A stretch of 64,000 nucleotides of DNA from Salminus brasiliensis (Eukaryota > Chordata > Actinopteri > Characiformes > Bryconidae): positions 8,851,949-8,915,948 of the forward strand of contig NC_132891.1 in NCBI RefSeq assembly GCF_030463535.1, read 5' to 3'. Below the pieces are notes generated by a model. The model saw only the letters and a program-made list of their open reading frames with translations, was not told where the DNA came from and did no database searches. Shown in pieces: positions 43,101-50,333 of this stretch. The position numbers and the translations under genes were made by a program. How positions within the stretch are numbered: the first letter of the stretch is position 1; each line of letters starts with the position of its first letter.

Positions 43101-43415
43101 GCCTATCCTGATTATCAGATTATACAACAACTCTACAGAATCATGAAGGTCAATGTAACTGTTGAATACTCAGGAATGATACAGTACAGTCATCTATTAC
43201 ACACATGCATTGTAACTGTCAACAGTGCTACAAAATAAGTGGGAAGAACGAATGAGGAAGGTTCAGGGATGCTATAAGAAGCCTCCTCTTACCTGCATAG
43301 CGCAATGGGGCATCCTTATCCAGGGCGATCAGTGGAGGATCCAGGAGAACTTTGTCATCGTTTTCTGTTACGATGCCGTGATACGTGGTCTCAATCCATG
43401 GCTTGTGCTTATTAA
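18937..43415 (-). CDS. clstn1: Calsyntenin-1, coding exons 2-18
   Basis: Type I membrane protein of the cadherin superfamily, found in neurons and the secretory pathway, and a cargo-docking protein for kinesin-1. Seventeen coding exons total 2795 bases, all GT-AG with phases that agree; with one base from exon 1 this gives 931 codons and a stop. The order is: cadherin repeats (exons 2-6; [20 protein letters not shown], then AYDCG motifs and [12 protein letters not shown]); LamG/LNS region (exons 7-11; [25 protein letters not shown]); extracellular stalk (exons 12-16); membrane segment ([20 protein letters not shown]); cytoplasmic tail with two kinesin light-chain motifs, MDWDDSAL and LEWDDSTL, separated by a Glu-rich acidic run. 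[20 protein letters not shown] and the neighbouring lzic and nmnat1 select clstn1 over clstn2 and clstn3. The signal peptide lies in exon 1, beyond the window except perhaps one base. Confidence 0.96.
19370..19565. mobile_element. Truncated family-A MITE, target of the Tc1 insertion
   Basis: Contains GGCATTAGGCACGGTGCC, AATAGGTTCATG and GGGGTGTCCACAAACATTTG, the right-hand half of the element at 4602-5032. Its expected end (GGACATATAGTG in the other copy) is split by the Tc1 element: GGATATA lies to the left and TATAGTCTAT to the right. Confidence 0.75.
19566..19773 (+). repeat. Left terminal inverted repeat of the Tc1-like element
   Basis: Pairs with 20978-21175. Inner motifs include AATTTATTTGCAAATAATG and AAATAAGTATTTGATCA. 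It carries a few small differences from the right copy. Confidence 0.9.
19939..20957 (+). pseudogene. Tc1-like transposase pseudogene
   Basis: Starts [20 protein letters not shown] with the helix-turn-helix region. A one-base loss near 20052-20055 moves the frame, and the second frame continues from about 20056. The catalytic core has [10 protein letters not shown] and HDNDPKHTA, the two Asp motifs of the DDE fold, and DLNPIENLW with the Glu. The Glu motif lies after an in-frame TAG at 20745-20747 that interrupts WPS-SPDLNP, so no product could contain all three. The natural stop is TGA at 20955-20957. Length is near the usual 340 residues. Confidence 0.95.
20978..21175 (-). repeat. Right terminal inverted repeat of the Tc1-like element
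   Basis: Begins at CAAATACTTATTTTCCATCA and ends at CCCCCACTG next to TA. Complementary to 19566-19773. Confidence 0.9.
21513..21697 (-). CDS. clstn1: clstn1 exon 17 (membrane segment, first WDDS motif)
   Basis: Acceptor GCCGCAG|TC and donor GAG|GTACTA; 185 bases. Encodes the membrane helix (about 20 hydrophobic residues), the stop-transfer RIRAAHQR, then [18 protein letters not shown] with the first kinesin docking site. Confidence 0.97.
21698..22151 (-). other. clstn1 intron 16
   Basis: AT-rich, 454 bases. Nothing recognisable. Confidence 0.85.
22152..22287 (-). CDS. clstn1: clstn1 exon 16 (juxtamembrane stalk)
   Basis: Acceptor TCTCAG|GT and donor TCAG|GTACTT; 136 bases. Encodes [20 protein letters not shown] followed by [15 protein letters not shown]. 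In mammals this stalk is where the ectodomain is shed. The local sequence [11 protein letters not shown] differs from the mammalian HANHMAAQPQF, so the cut position cannot be carried over directly. Confidence 0.95.
22288..22741 (-). other. clstn1 intron 15
   Basis: Mostly occupied by a relic of Tc1-like transposase (about 22325-22520). Confidence 0.8.
22325..22520 (-). pseudogene. Relic of a second Tc1-like transposase (C-terminal part)
   Basis: On the minus strand, the frames read [20 protein letters not shown] and, after a shift, ISELVAIVH, stop, EWAKIL. These match the DDE Glu motif region and the following EEWAKIP-like segment of fish Tc1 transposases. It holds shifts and stops, and no terminal repeats are visible. 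It is a different subfamily from the element at 19566. Confidence 0.75.
22742..22887 (-). CDS. clstn1: clstn1 exon 15
   Basis: Acceptor GCCCAG|GT and donor GTCGAG|GTAGGG; 146 bases. Encodes [20 protein letters not shown] and [20 protein letters not shown], a calsyntenin signature. Confidence 0.97.
22888..23197 (-). other. clstn1 intron 14
   Basis: 310 bases, AT-rich. Nothing recognisable. Confidence 0.85.
23198..23368 (-). CDS. clstn1: clstn1 exon 14
   Basis: Acceptor TTGACAG|TG and donor CACTG|GTGTGT; 171 bases. Encodes [20 protein letters not shown] and then [20 protein letters not shown]. Confidence 0.95.
23369..23891 (-). other. clstn1 intron 13
   Basis: 523 bases, with a pyrimidine-rich stretch (TTTCTCTCTC repeats on the plus strand) near 23825. 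Nothing else seen. Confidence 0.85.
23892..24118 (-). CDS. clstn1: clstn1 exon 13
   Basis: Acceptor TGCCCAG|GT and donor CCACAG|GTATAA; 227 bases. Encodes [38 protein letters not shown] and [20 protein letters not shown]. Confidence 0.97.
24283..24431 (-). CDS. clstn1: clstn1 exon 12
   Basis: Acceptor TGCGCAG|GT and donor GTCAA|GTCAGT; 149 bases. Encodes [20 protein letters not shown] and [20 protein letters not shown]. Confidence 0.96.
24759..25103. mobile_element. MITE with GGGCTGCACAATA ends
   Basis: The left end reads GGGCTGCACAATAC and the right end reads GATATATTGTGCA, which are complementary over the outer bases. This end pair is common in fish MITEs. Internal sequence is AT-rich with GATTGCGATGCTAAAATGAT near the right end. 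No coding content. Confidence 0.65.
25150..25299 (-). mobile_element. tRNA-derived SINE with LINE-type tail
   Basis: On the minus strand the head is GGGGCGGTAGTGGCTTAGTG. Box A TGGCTTAGTGG lies at 25289-25279 and box B GGGTTCAATACC at 25247-25236. The 3' part, AATTTCACCGTTCTGTACAA then GACAATAAAG, is a LINE-like tail. The RNA polymerase III signals are still close to consensus. Confidence 0.8.
25345..25424 (-). mobile_element. Second, 3'-truncated SINE of the same kind
   Basis: The minus-strand head is AGGCAGTAGTAGGTTAGTAG, with GTTAGAGCGCTGGGCTATTG and box B GGGTTCGATACC at 25372-25361. It shares TATTGATCAC with the copy at 25150-25299, but lacks the tail. Confidence 0.75.
25714..25871 (-). 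CDS. clstn1: clstn1 exon 11
   Basis: Acceptor CGTCCAG|GT and donor GTGAAG|GTATGT; 158 bases. Encodes [20 protein letters not shown] and [20 protein letters not shown]. It joins exon 10 directly as [11 protein letters not shown]. The mammalian alternative insert at this junction was not seen. Confidence 0.96.
25872..28493 (-). other. clstn1 intron 10
   Basis: 2.6 kb. Holds one copy of the ...CACAGTCCTAGT-ended repeat (about 27040-27352). No counterpart of the mammalian alternative exon expected here was seen. The rest is unrecognised. Confidence 0.75.
27040..27352. mobile_element. Interspersed repeat, family C, copy 1
   Basis: Contains GGTGGCAGACAGTGGTTCAT, ACCCTGACTGCTAGAC and the end ACCGCCAGGGTCTTGCCAAT followed by ACACAGTCCTAGT. 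The same blocks in the same order occur at 33660-34018 and 60740-61545. The ends of the type CTAGGGCTGTGTATTGGC... are common in fish MITEs. Class not proven. Confidence 0.6.
28494..28656 (-). CDS. clstn1: clstn1 exon 10
   Basis: Acceptor TCCTTAG|GT and donor GGCAAG|GTACGC; 163 bases. Encodes [20 protein letters not shown] then [20 protein letters not shown], part of the LamG-like fold. Confidence 0.97.
28657..30537 (-). other. clstn1 intron 9
   Basis: 1.9 kb of AT-rich sequence. A stretch at about 29020-29280 beginning AACCCTCTGGAGTCATTGGA resembles a dispersed fish repeat, but without clear ends. The 219-codon open frame at 30049-30708 (plus strand) has no recognisable domain and runs into exon 9 on the opposite strand. 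Confidence 0.7.
30538..30659 (-). CDS. clstn1: clstn1 exon 9
   Basis: Acceptor TTTGCAG|AG and donor GACCAA|GTGAGT; 122 bases. Encodes [20 protein letters not shown] then [20 protein letters not shown]. Confidence 0.97.
30660..31836 (-). other. clstn1 intron 8
   Basis: Contains a short AT dinucleotide run near 30775-30788 and, next to the exon 8 donor, a retroelement-type tail (31802-31832). Nothing else was recognised. Confidence 0.75.
31802..31832 (+). mobile_element. SINE/LINE tail remnant beside a splice donor
   Basis: TTAAATGCTGTAAATGTAAA followed by TGTAAATGC is the simple repeated tail that ends many fish SINEs (usually after GCGTCTGCTAAATG). Only the tail is visible. It stops about four bases from the GT donor of exon 8 (31836-31835). 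Confidence 0.5.
31837..32085 (-). CDS. clstn1: clstn1 exon 8 (LamG-like)
   Basis: Acceptor CATTCAG|GT and donor AGACAG|GTAACA; 249 bases. Encodes [20 protein letters not shown], then [21 protein letters not shown] fish SINE/LINE-type 3' tail lies 4-30 bases past the donor on the intron side. Confidence 0.97.
32086..32698 (-). other. clstn1 intron 7
   Basis: 613 bases. Nothing recognisable apart from a short inverted repeat, CCCTCC...GGAGG, near 32472. Confidence 0.8.
32699..32884 (-). CDS. clstn1: clstn1 exon 7
   Basis: Acceptor CTGACAG|GC and donor TTTGTG|GTGAGT; 186 bases. Encodes [20 protein letters not shown] and [20 protein letters not shown]. Confidence 0.97.
33170..33319 (-). CDS. 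clstn1: clstn1 exon 6 (end of second cadherin repeat)
   Basis: Acceptor AATGTAG|GC and donor GGCAAG|GTATCA; 150 bases. Encodes [20 protein letters not shown], then [20 protein letters not shown] and KPTCKPSWQ. Confidence 0.97.
33320..34312 (-). other. clstn1 intron 5
   Basis: Holds a family-C repeat copy (about 33660-34018). The rest is unrecognised. Confidence 0.75.
33660..34018. mobile_element. Interspersed repeat, family C, copy 2
   Basis: Shares TTGTGGTTCATTTTGTGATG, TTTAAACCTG and ACCGCCAGGTTCTTGCTAAT followed by ACACAGCCCTAGT with the other two copies. No coding content. Confidence 0.65.
34313..34521 (-). CDS. clstn1: clstn1 exon 5 (second cadherin repeat)
   Basis: Acceptor CACCCAG|GG and donor GGACG|GTAAGA; 209 bases. 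Encodes [20 protein letters not shown] with the cadherin linker motif DVNEYSP, then [20 protein letters not shown]. Confidence 0.97.
34522..35037 (-). other. clstn1 intron 4
   Basis: 516 bases. Nothing recognisable. Confidence 0.85.
35038..35233 (-). CDS. clstn1: clstn1 exon 4 (first cadherin repeat)
   Basis: Acceptor GTCCAG|GG and donor CACAA|GTGTGT; 196 bases. Encodes [20 protein letters not shown], then [20 protein letters not shown]. It can splice in frame to exon 3 or directly to exon 2. Confidence 0.97.
35234..37502 (-). other. clstn1 intron 3 (between microexon and exon 4)
   Basis: 2.3 kb. Holds a family-B internally deleted element (36621-37051) and a (AAAC)n-like stretch near 35894-35916. 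No additional coding exon seen. Confidence 0.75.
36621..37051 (+). mobile_element. Internally deleted transposon, family B, with terminal inverted repeats
   Basis: The left end CACACCAATCAGCCATAGCA and the right end TAATGTTATGGCTGATTAGTG are inverted repeats, with TA flanking. Inside are CAAGGCATGGACTCCACCAG, GAGGTGGGGTCTCCATGGAT, then GAGCCTTAAGTGCCCGTGAC and CTGACCCAGTCGTGTAGCCA. These are blocks of a long fish element (Tc1-like by my recollection) whose middle is missing. About 431 bp. Confidence 0.75.
37503..37532 (-). CDS. clstn1: clstn1 exon 3, alternative 30-base microexon
   Basis: Acceptor CTTGTAG|AC after a pyrimidine tract; donor GAAG|GTGATG, a weak donor. Encodes [10 protein letters not shown] (first residue shared with exon 2). 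Mammalian CLSTN1 has an alternative insert ESFEVTVTKE at the same point. Length 30 keeps frame: skipping gives ...RYA-GEICGF, inclusion gives ...[19 protein letters not shown]. Both forms are known in mammals. It is isolated in 8 kb of intron, 2.3 kb from exon 4 and 5.8 kb from exon 2. Confidence 0.93.
37533..43292 (-). other. clstn1 intron 2
   Basis: 5.8 kb, AT-rich. It has TATC-type simple sequence at about 39770-39790 and short A/T runs. The open frames near 39129-39592 show no recognisable protein. No repeat family was recognised with confidence in 40000-43200. Confidence 0.7.
43293..43415 (-). CDS. clstn1: clstn1 exon 2 (start of mature protein)
   Basis: Acceptor TTAACAG|TT and donor TATGCAG|GTAAGA; 123 bases. 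Encodes [20 protein letters not shown] then [19 protein letters not shown]. In mammals this begins just after the signal peptide. Confidence 0.97.
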
Positions 43416-43632
43416 CTGTTAAGAAAACGAAAGAAGAGAGGTCAGAGATGCATTTCGTCAGATGGAGGATGTCATGGTAAAAACAGAACATGAGGTTTTA
43501 CAGGATTTATTTGTAATAAAAAAAATTTTTAGGTTTTGTGGGATTAGCAAACTGCTTGGGATTGAGTAAAACCACATACTGGGTAATATTTTTTAATTTA
43601 ATATATTATTTCAGTCATATTATAAAATATAA

Positions 43633-44225
43633 GGCCCTATTTTAGCAATCTTTAGGTGAGCTGTCAACTGTGCACCGTGCTGCTTGATTTAGGGGGTGTC
43701 CGTGTGTCTTTTCACAATGTGAAAACGCGCCAAAGGCATGTACTAAGCCTTTTAATTAATCATGGGTGTGTTTTGGGAGTTACGTGCAATAAACCAATCA
43801 GCGTGTCACTCGCCATTATCTTTAGGAGCCAGGTGCGGTCTGGCTTTGGCCGATTGCTATTTCAATGGCGTTACAGCGGGGGTGTACATGTGTTGGGCAC
43901 GTGTCTGCGTTGACAATTCAGACAAGTCTCACTGTTGACGTCTGCCTAGTCAGTGGTGCACCTGTGTTTTCTGTTGCCAAGATAGCAATGCACCAGATAT
44001 TGACTTGAACATACCTCATTCCGAGACCACCACGCCAATCAGCGTAAATATATGCGCAAGCACCGTTGCTATTTAAACGACGCAGGCGGAAAACATGAAA
44101 ATAGACTGTTGGCGGAGTGCAAGATAGCAATGAGCATCCAGACACGCCTTCCGCAGGGTGTAGGATAGGGTCCATAGTCATATTGCCCACCATTAATTCC
44201 TTAAGACTGCAAATAAAAAAGCCCT
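43633..44225. mobile_element. MITE with GGCCCTATTTTA ends
   Basis: The left end GGCCCTATTTTAGCAATCTT and the right end GCAAATAAAAAAGCCCT are inverted. Internal blocks include GGGTGTGTTTTGGGAGTTAC, GTGCAATAAACCAATCAGCG and GGAGCCAGGTGCGGTCTGG. These belong to a high-copy MITE of many teleosts, recognised from memory. About 590 bp. GC-richer than the surrounding intron. Confidence 0.75.
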
Positions 44226-44520
44226 GTAGAAGAAGCCACTTACTTAGTGCTTAGAGAAATGCTTGCAACAATAACAATATATGTCATTTTAAGAGCAGCT
44301 ATGAAAACTAACAGCTCCTCAGTCTGTCTCCCCAGCCATTGGCCAGTGTGTAGTGGTAACTATGCCTCTACTTATCCAGAGAGACAGTATGGAACATCTC
44401 CAGCCAGCTCATTAGTGTTGATAGAGGACGGTGTGCTCTGCTGGAGCTGAAAGCTGTGCAGACAGGCCTGTGCTTTGGCTGTAGGTTGCAGAAAGTGCTG
44501 CCACAACACAGCCAGGACAG

Positions 44521-44539
44521 ACACACACACACACACACA
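44521..44539 (+). repeat. (AC)n microsatellite
   Basis: Nine to ten AC units in clstn1 intron 1. Confidence 0.9.
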
Positions 44540-45007
44540 GCGCAGAGGGGGGATGTGAAGGGCAGACTGCTCGCTTCCACAGCTAATGGCCGTCCACGCC
44601 CAAATGTGAATGCCTCAGCAGCTCCTGAGCGAAATGCAAAGCCCTCACAGTGGTGCGCTCATTGTGCACAGGCAGCACTGACAGCAGGACAGCGTCAGGA
44701 AACAGGAGGCTGCTGGGAAAGCGGGGGAGCTGTCCACACAACAGGCCAGCATTTTACTGAATACAGCTCAATCAGAGCCGAAGCACTGCCAAAGCCAAAG
44801 AATCACAAGGCTGGACAGCTACTTGCCAGTCACCCATGTTTAAAAAGATTCTTTAAGGGTTCTAGAAAGGATAGTAATTAGGTTCTAGGCAAAGCCATGG
44901 CAACAGAGCAATTTTTACCATGATATTTATATGAAAGGATTTCATGAATAAAGTAAAAAGCAGTTAATAGTTAGGAGTATGTATAAATATACAACAGAAC
45001 ATTCATA

Positions 45008-45165
45008 CGCTATATGGACAAAAGTATTGGGACACCTGTCCCTTATTGTTGCTTTCTTCTAGCCAACGCCTAGCATTAGGCATTGTGTCAATAGGTTCAT
45101 GTTGATCTGCTCATGTTGAGTCCTATTCTATTGGCAGTACAGTACAGTGACGCTAGCCCTGGGAA
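45008..45165. mobile_element. Family-A MITE fragment
   Basis: Begins GCTATATGGACAAAAGTATT next to TA, with TAGCATTAGGCATTGTGTC and AATAGGTTCATGTTGATCTG, as in the copies at 4602 and 19370. Only about 160 bases are recognisable. Confidence 0.65.
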
Positions 45166-45184
45166 AAGCCCTAGTAACACCACA

Positions 45185-45480
45185 CACATAAGAACAGTGT
45201 TTTAATGAGAATACTGATGTTTTCTTGACTGCAGGGGTCTTGTCCTTGCACATCTCCCATGAAATCCAAACGTGTGCAGTCTCTTCCTGATGGTAGATGC
45301 TATACTTTGTTATCCACTGTGGAAAGAGCTATGTGTAGATTACTTGATGACATCTTGCGGTCTGCTCATGGGCTGAACTTGCTAGGACAAGGTCTTTCTT
45401 GAGGATCTCAGAGAGCTCTTTGGCTCTCGTCATGGTGATACCACTTACTTCAACAATCAAGAGCAAGCAGACTAAATGTC
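45185..45480 (-). pseudogene. Possible Tc1-like transposase relic (N-terminal part)
   Basis: On the minus strand a frame starts MTRAKELSEILKKDLVLASS at about 45432 and stops soon after. MTRTKELS-like starts are typical of fish Tc1 transposases. The rest is too decayed to follow. Confidence 0.4.
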
Positions 45481-47914
45481 TGAGGTTTAAGTAAGACATT
45501 CTTCTCCTTTACATCCCACTACGCACCAATGGCTTGACAATGACTGTACAGGCCTTTACCCTCACCTCCATTCGCACACATCCAGACTGACACGGTGGCT
45601 GCTATCAGGTCTCCTAACCACTTCTCAATATGCTATGCTGATGCTCTGACATTTCCTCCCCTAGACACCAGCACAGAAACGAGTGTGACCTTTTTAACTT
45701 CATACAGCTTCATTCAGCCCCTGACAGACTGTGCAGTGTGTCAGCATCATGAATAGCTGCAATCCACTAGCAGATCTAACATGGAACATGAAATAGAAAC
45801 TGACAGTGGGGATCCTCACATGAATGCAATTAAATCATGGCATAATGGAAGTACTGCAAACACAGGCAACATCTCTAATATTTCTCATTATGAGAATATT
45901 CTAACATGCTTATATTTATTTATAGACAACAAAATTTACCCGTTAACAATATAAAACATGTAAAGTAGGCCATGATGTAGAAAAATATGCTGAGTCACTA
46001 AATCATTTCTCTTAATCAGAAATATTAGACAGATTTTCTCACATTTAAAGGAATATTTTACAGATTTATCAACATTTCCACATAATTTCACAATCAAGTC
46101 TTTCAGAGCGGTTGACTACGAAATGGGTCTTTTTTTCATTTTTATACCTAATACACCGCCAGCTCCAACCCACCACCTAGGTCTTCCCAATCACACAGAG
46201 CTAAAAAGCTGAAAAACTAAAAGGGTAAAGGACTGCATCCGCTTCATCTGAATACTGCCACATGGTCTACACCTTATAGTATTAGTGTGTAGTACACAAC
46301 TGGGACACAGCCTATGTCTGAGGCAGCAGGTAGCACACTTGTAACTATTTTGCATGAGCTAGCTTTGAGAGGCATTGAACACTTCATCTCGACATCTGGT
46401 TCCTCTTAGCACCACTGCGAACAAATCTGACTCTAAGGTTTCTCTAAAATGGAGCATTTCATATCCATCCACTCAGGATGTTTAATTATTAATGACAATT
46501 ATGCAGAAATCTTGAAAGTCCATTTTGGGATGCTTTCACTTGCCAAGACCATTACTTCTGCAGTGCAGTGTGCTATATCTAATTTCCATAGGAAAATAAT
46601 GGTTTAATGAAGTACTCTGTGCATGCCCACACCTAGAACCTACATTCATAATTCCAAAAAAAATATTTCTCTATACAGCAGAGATTTATGCACAGATTTA
46701 AAAAAAAAACAAAAACAAGTAAACACCTGATAACATCATGTACTATTAATCAGCTCTCTACCTCGCTCTGTTTGGTTTACATAAACAACATGCTGACTAC
46801 AGTTTTGGCAAGTGCTTTTATTGTCTGTAAGTCAGTTGTGATCTGCCTCATAAATCGTCTTAGCGGCAAAGCTCACATGACCTGAGGGGTACCGCAGCTG
46901 GTTGTCTTTGGACAGATTGTCAGACCAGACTACCCAGATAATCCCCTTTAGAGTCCCAGGTTCGTAAAACCTTAAGAGCCGACACACAGTTAAATCGCAT
47001 GCCCAAAGGGTAGACTAGGACGTGATGCCACTTTTCATCAACACAGTCAGCCTACAGATTGGTCTAGTGTGAGTTTTAGGTCCTGACTCTCAGGCTTCCG
47101 GACTTCACTAATGTAATTTAAAGGCAGTAATCTCAGAAGTGTGCTTGTTGAAGGAAAAGGGGTAACTGAGGAGAAGAACTAAAGAATAAACCTCAAACAT
47201 TTGGCAGATGATTAATTCAGGGATGGCCATCAAATAATAACGTGCACCGCCAAATTATTTGAAGTGCTGCAAGTCCAGCCATGAATCTCTGTGGCCAAAC
47301 ATTTGAGGCTAAGCTAGGCTTAGATCATGCCTGAGCAGGACTGCTGCTCATTAGCTTTGGCACGAGGGTGTTCCTATACACTCGGATACATAAACCAAGT
47401 TAACCCTCCACCCCTCACCCCACCCAGACGGGGATTAAGCTTAGACCTGAACTACATTTTCCCTTCAATGGAGAATCTCCATTCATAATGCTGTGCAATC
47501 TAGGACAAGGCTTAATTCCTGTCTGTGAAACCGACACAAAGGATGGGTTTCGTACCATGGATTAAGCAGAGTCTATGACTAAACTGTGAGATCTGTGGTA
47601 ATTTACCATTTTTAAGACTTTTCAGTATAGGATTAAAGTTTTATAGTGTATCGATCTGAATGGCTAGCCATAAACGGACAGGTTAACCCCAAGTAAACAC
47701 ACTAGCCGAAATCCAACATGCTAGACACAATACTACACCAAGTATCAGCTATAATTTGTATTTAGTTTGTTTCTATTCATCAGGTATAATATACTGCCAA
47801 AAATATGAGACATTAGATTCATTCATTTAGTTTATAAGTGCATTCAACTATAAAATTACAATTATAATAATTCACTAGACACAAGCTTAACATACAGTGG
47901 CAACCATGTCATAG

Positions 47915-47932
47915 TTTTTTTTTTTTTTTTTT
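47915..47932 (+). repeat. Poly-T run (18)
   Basis: Uninterrupted T in intron 1; a poly-A in clstn1 sense. Confidence 0.9.
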
Positions 47933-48829
47933 GTATCTGATTTAAAAAAGTCTTGGATGCGTTTTCACCAGTATTTTTATGTGGCTTGGTCTTATCCAGA
48001 TATTATCCAGGTCTTATCCACATAGATAGTCCAGATACTGAGGACACATGAAGTGGCCAGGTGTAAATGGGCCAATGACTTTGTGTAATCTTCCTTCTGT
48101 AAGTATTTATGGCTTGATTTGCTTTGACTGATGTAGCTACATATACATTTTAATTTATGAATGCGTATTGATTTGCAATCATTTAACATATTCAGCAGAA
48201 TTAAAGGCACACTCAGGTTTAGGTAGCTGCTATTTTGCAAACTACTGAAACATGAGCATATATTACTACCACACAAATAAAATCAGAGTAAAGGTCAAAC
48301 TTGGATTAAACTTAGTGTTTTTAAGAGCTGAAACTGAATCAAGACCTCCAATTGGGGTAAATAAGGAACATAGAGAGCAGACAGAGAACTTACTGAAAGG
48401 AACATGCTGCTTTGCCTTTACAAGGCCAAGAGGCTAGACTGCAAGATTATTTTTATTGTGTTTTATTTCTTGTCCTTTTTGTCACGTGTCCTTCATTTTG
48501 CACCCAAAAAACTTTTTTTTGGCATGACTATTCTTTAAATGGCTATTTGCATGAATGGAAAAAGAAATTCCAGACTTCAAATTGCCAAATTGCAGACCGT
48601 TCACTCACAATAAACGACACAGTACAAAACACTGCACAGTAATGTGCATTCCTAGTTCTAACACTGGAAGCCACAGCCATTGTTCACCCTGAAGCCAAAC
48701 TAAACCATTAAAGGCAGTTTAAGTTCAGCAGTTATGACTGTTATTAAGAGAGCGGATGTAGCGGCACAATACTGGTGGTAAGACATCTCCACCATGGGCC
48801 ATAGGAAGGCCATAAGTCCTGTCCCAGTT

Positions 48830-48846
48830 AAAAAAAAAAAAAAAAA
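48830..48846 (+). repeat. Poly-A run (17)
   Basis: Uninterrupted A in intron 1. Confidence 0.9.
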
Positions 48847-50133
48847 CACAACTCCACATCCTGCTATTGTGCCCTTTGCCAAGGCATCCAACCTCAAGCT
48901 GTCCCAGAGGTCGCAACAAATTGGCTACTTAAAGTCGCATTGGGGAACAGAGGTGGAAAAATAACAAAAACGCTAGCAGAGGGGTGGCTTGTGGGCCGTG
49001 TGGGTAAATGAGATTACTGAAGGAGCTCTGATGTGGTCTATAATGTTTTGGAGGGCACTGCCGTTGGTGTGGTATGGCACTCAGCCAGCCACCCACACTA
49101 CCACTACATGCCGGAACATTTCAGCTTCATGTGCGGCACCATTACAATTAAGCACGCATATCTGAAGCCACATTCAGCAGGTTCTCCCAAAGGAGTGCAC
49201 ATGGCTGATGGCTGATAAAGAGACCACAACAGAAGACATGGCAAAACATGAGTGGTATTAATCTCTGTTCATTAGACGAGCCCACCACAACACAAACGTG
49301 AAGAACGTCTGGCAGCAATAAAATCTGAGCACAAGCACTGAAGCGTTAAACACAGATGTGTGCTGCACTGTGTAAGCTAACGAACAAATTACAAACAGCC
49401 TCTCATCATTTTCCTATTCACTCACAGCTGAACTGTTTAGTCACTAAAGTAATAGAGAATTTATTTAAAGTGAATTTAACGTAAAACAATGTTTCATACT
49501 CACAATTCATGCAGTAATCATATATATCATACCTTCTTAGTTTAGTAGACTATGAAAAGGTCTCGTCCTGTGACAGATGAAGTCAATATCGCAGGACCTC
49601 TGCAGTACCAGTGCAGTGAAATTATATAATCACAATATTTGAAGACATTTTTACAATAATTACCGCAACACACGGGATGGCAGACAAACTGCATCAGTAG
49701 CCACAGATTCTTAAAAACAAATAATCTCTCATACCAGTACAGTGCTTTTATTTTAAACATGCTGCACTTCATCCAATTAAACAGCACTAATTACACTGTA
49801 CCTAAAAACAAGCAGTTGATCAGCGTTCCACAATATGCTTAAAAAGCATACTGTCTATTTTTCAGTAATTAAAATATCGCTATTATTGCCCACCCCTTTG
49901 TCAGTATTATAGAAACACACTTTTGTACTGTATAACACTATTAAATGTCAGCACGAATACTGTATAGCATTATTGTTCCTGCTAAATGTAAATGTACTGT
50001 GCTTCTGAGGCATCCAATACATTTTTTAAAGTGAATCAGGTGAACTGCTGGTGGAACTGAACAAATAAATACAATAATGTTATACAGTGTTTTTATTGGC
50101 AAATAACAGCAACAGCAGTTTAAATAGCAGTGG

Positions 50134-50333
50134 TTGTTGTGGCGCAACAGATAACACCACTACCTGCCAGTGAGCTACCACGTCATGTGGGAGACTGGGG
50201 TTCGATTCACGGTCTGGGTGACTATGCTGCACTACACCAATAAGAGTCCTTGGGCAAGACTCCTAACACTAGGTTGGCCCACCTCTGTAATACCAGTAAC
50301 CTTGCAAGTCGCTCTGGATAAGAGCGTCTGCTG
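50134..50333 (+). mobile_element. tRNA-derived SINE with near-consensus pol III promoter
   Basis: Box A-like TGGCGCAACAG lies at 50140-50150 and box B GGTTCGATTCA at 50199-50209, 48 bases apart. The 3' end reads CAAGTCGCTCTGGATAAGAG then CGTCTGCT, the tail shared by many fish SINEs and LINEs. It is not a tRNA gene: the spacing is right, but the sequence cannot fold as a full cloverleaf and continues into the tail. Confidence 0.85.

Noticed and set aside
50134..50333. tRNA gene
   Set aside because: The A and B boxes are present, but no proper anticodon stem and acceptor pairing could be drawn and the sequence runs into a SINE tail.
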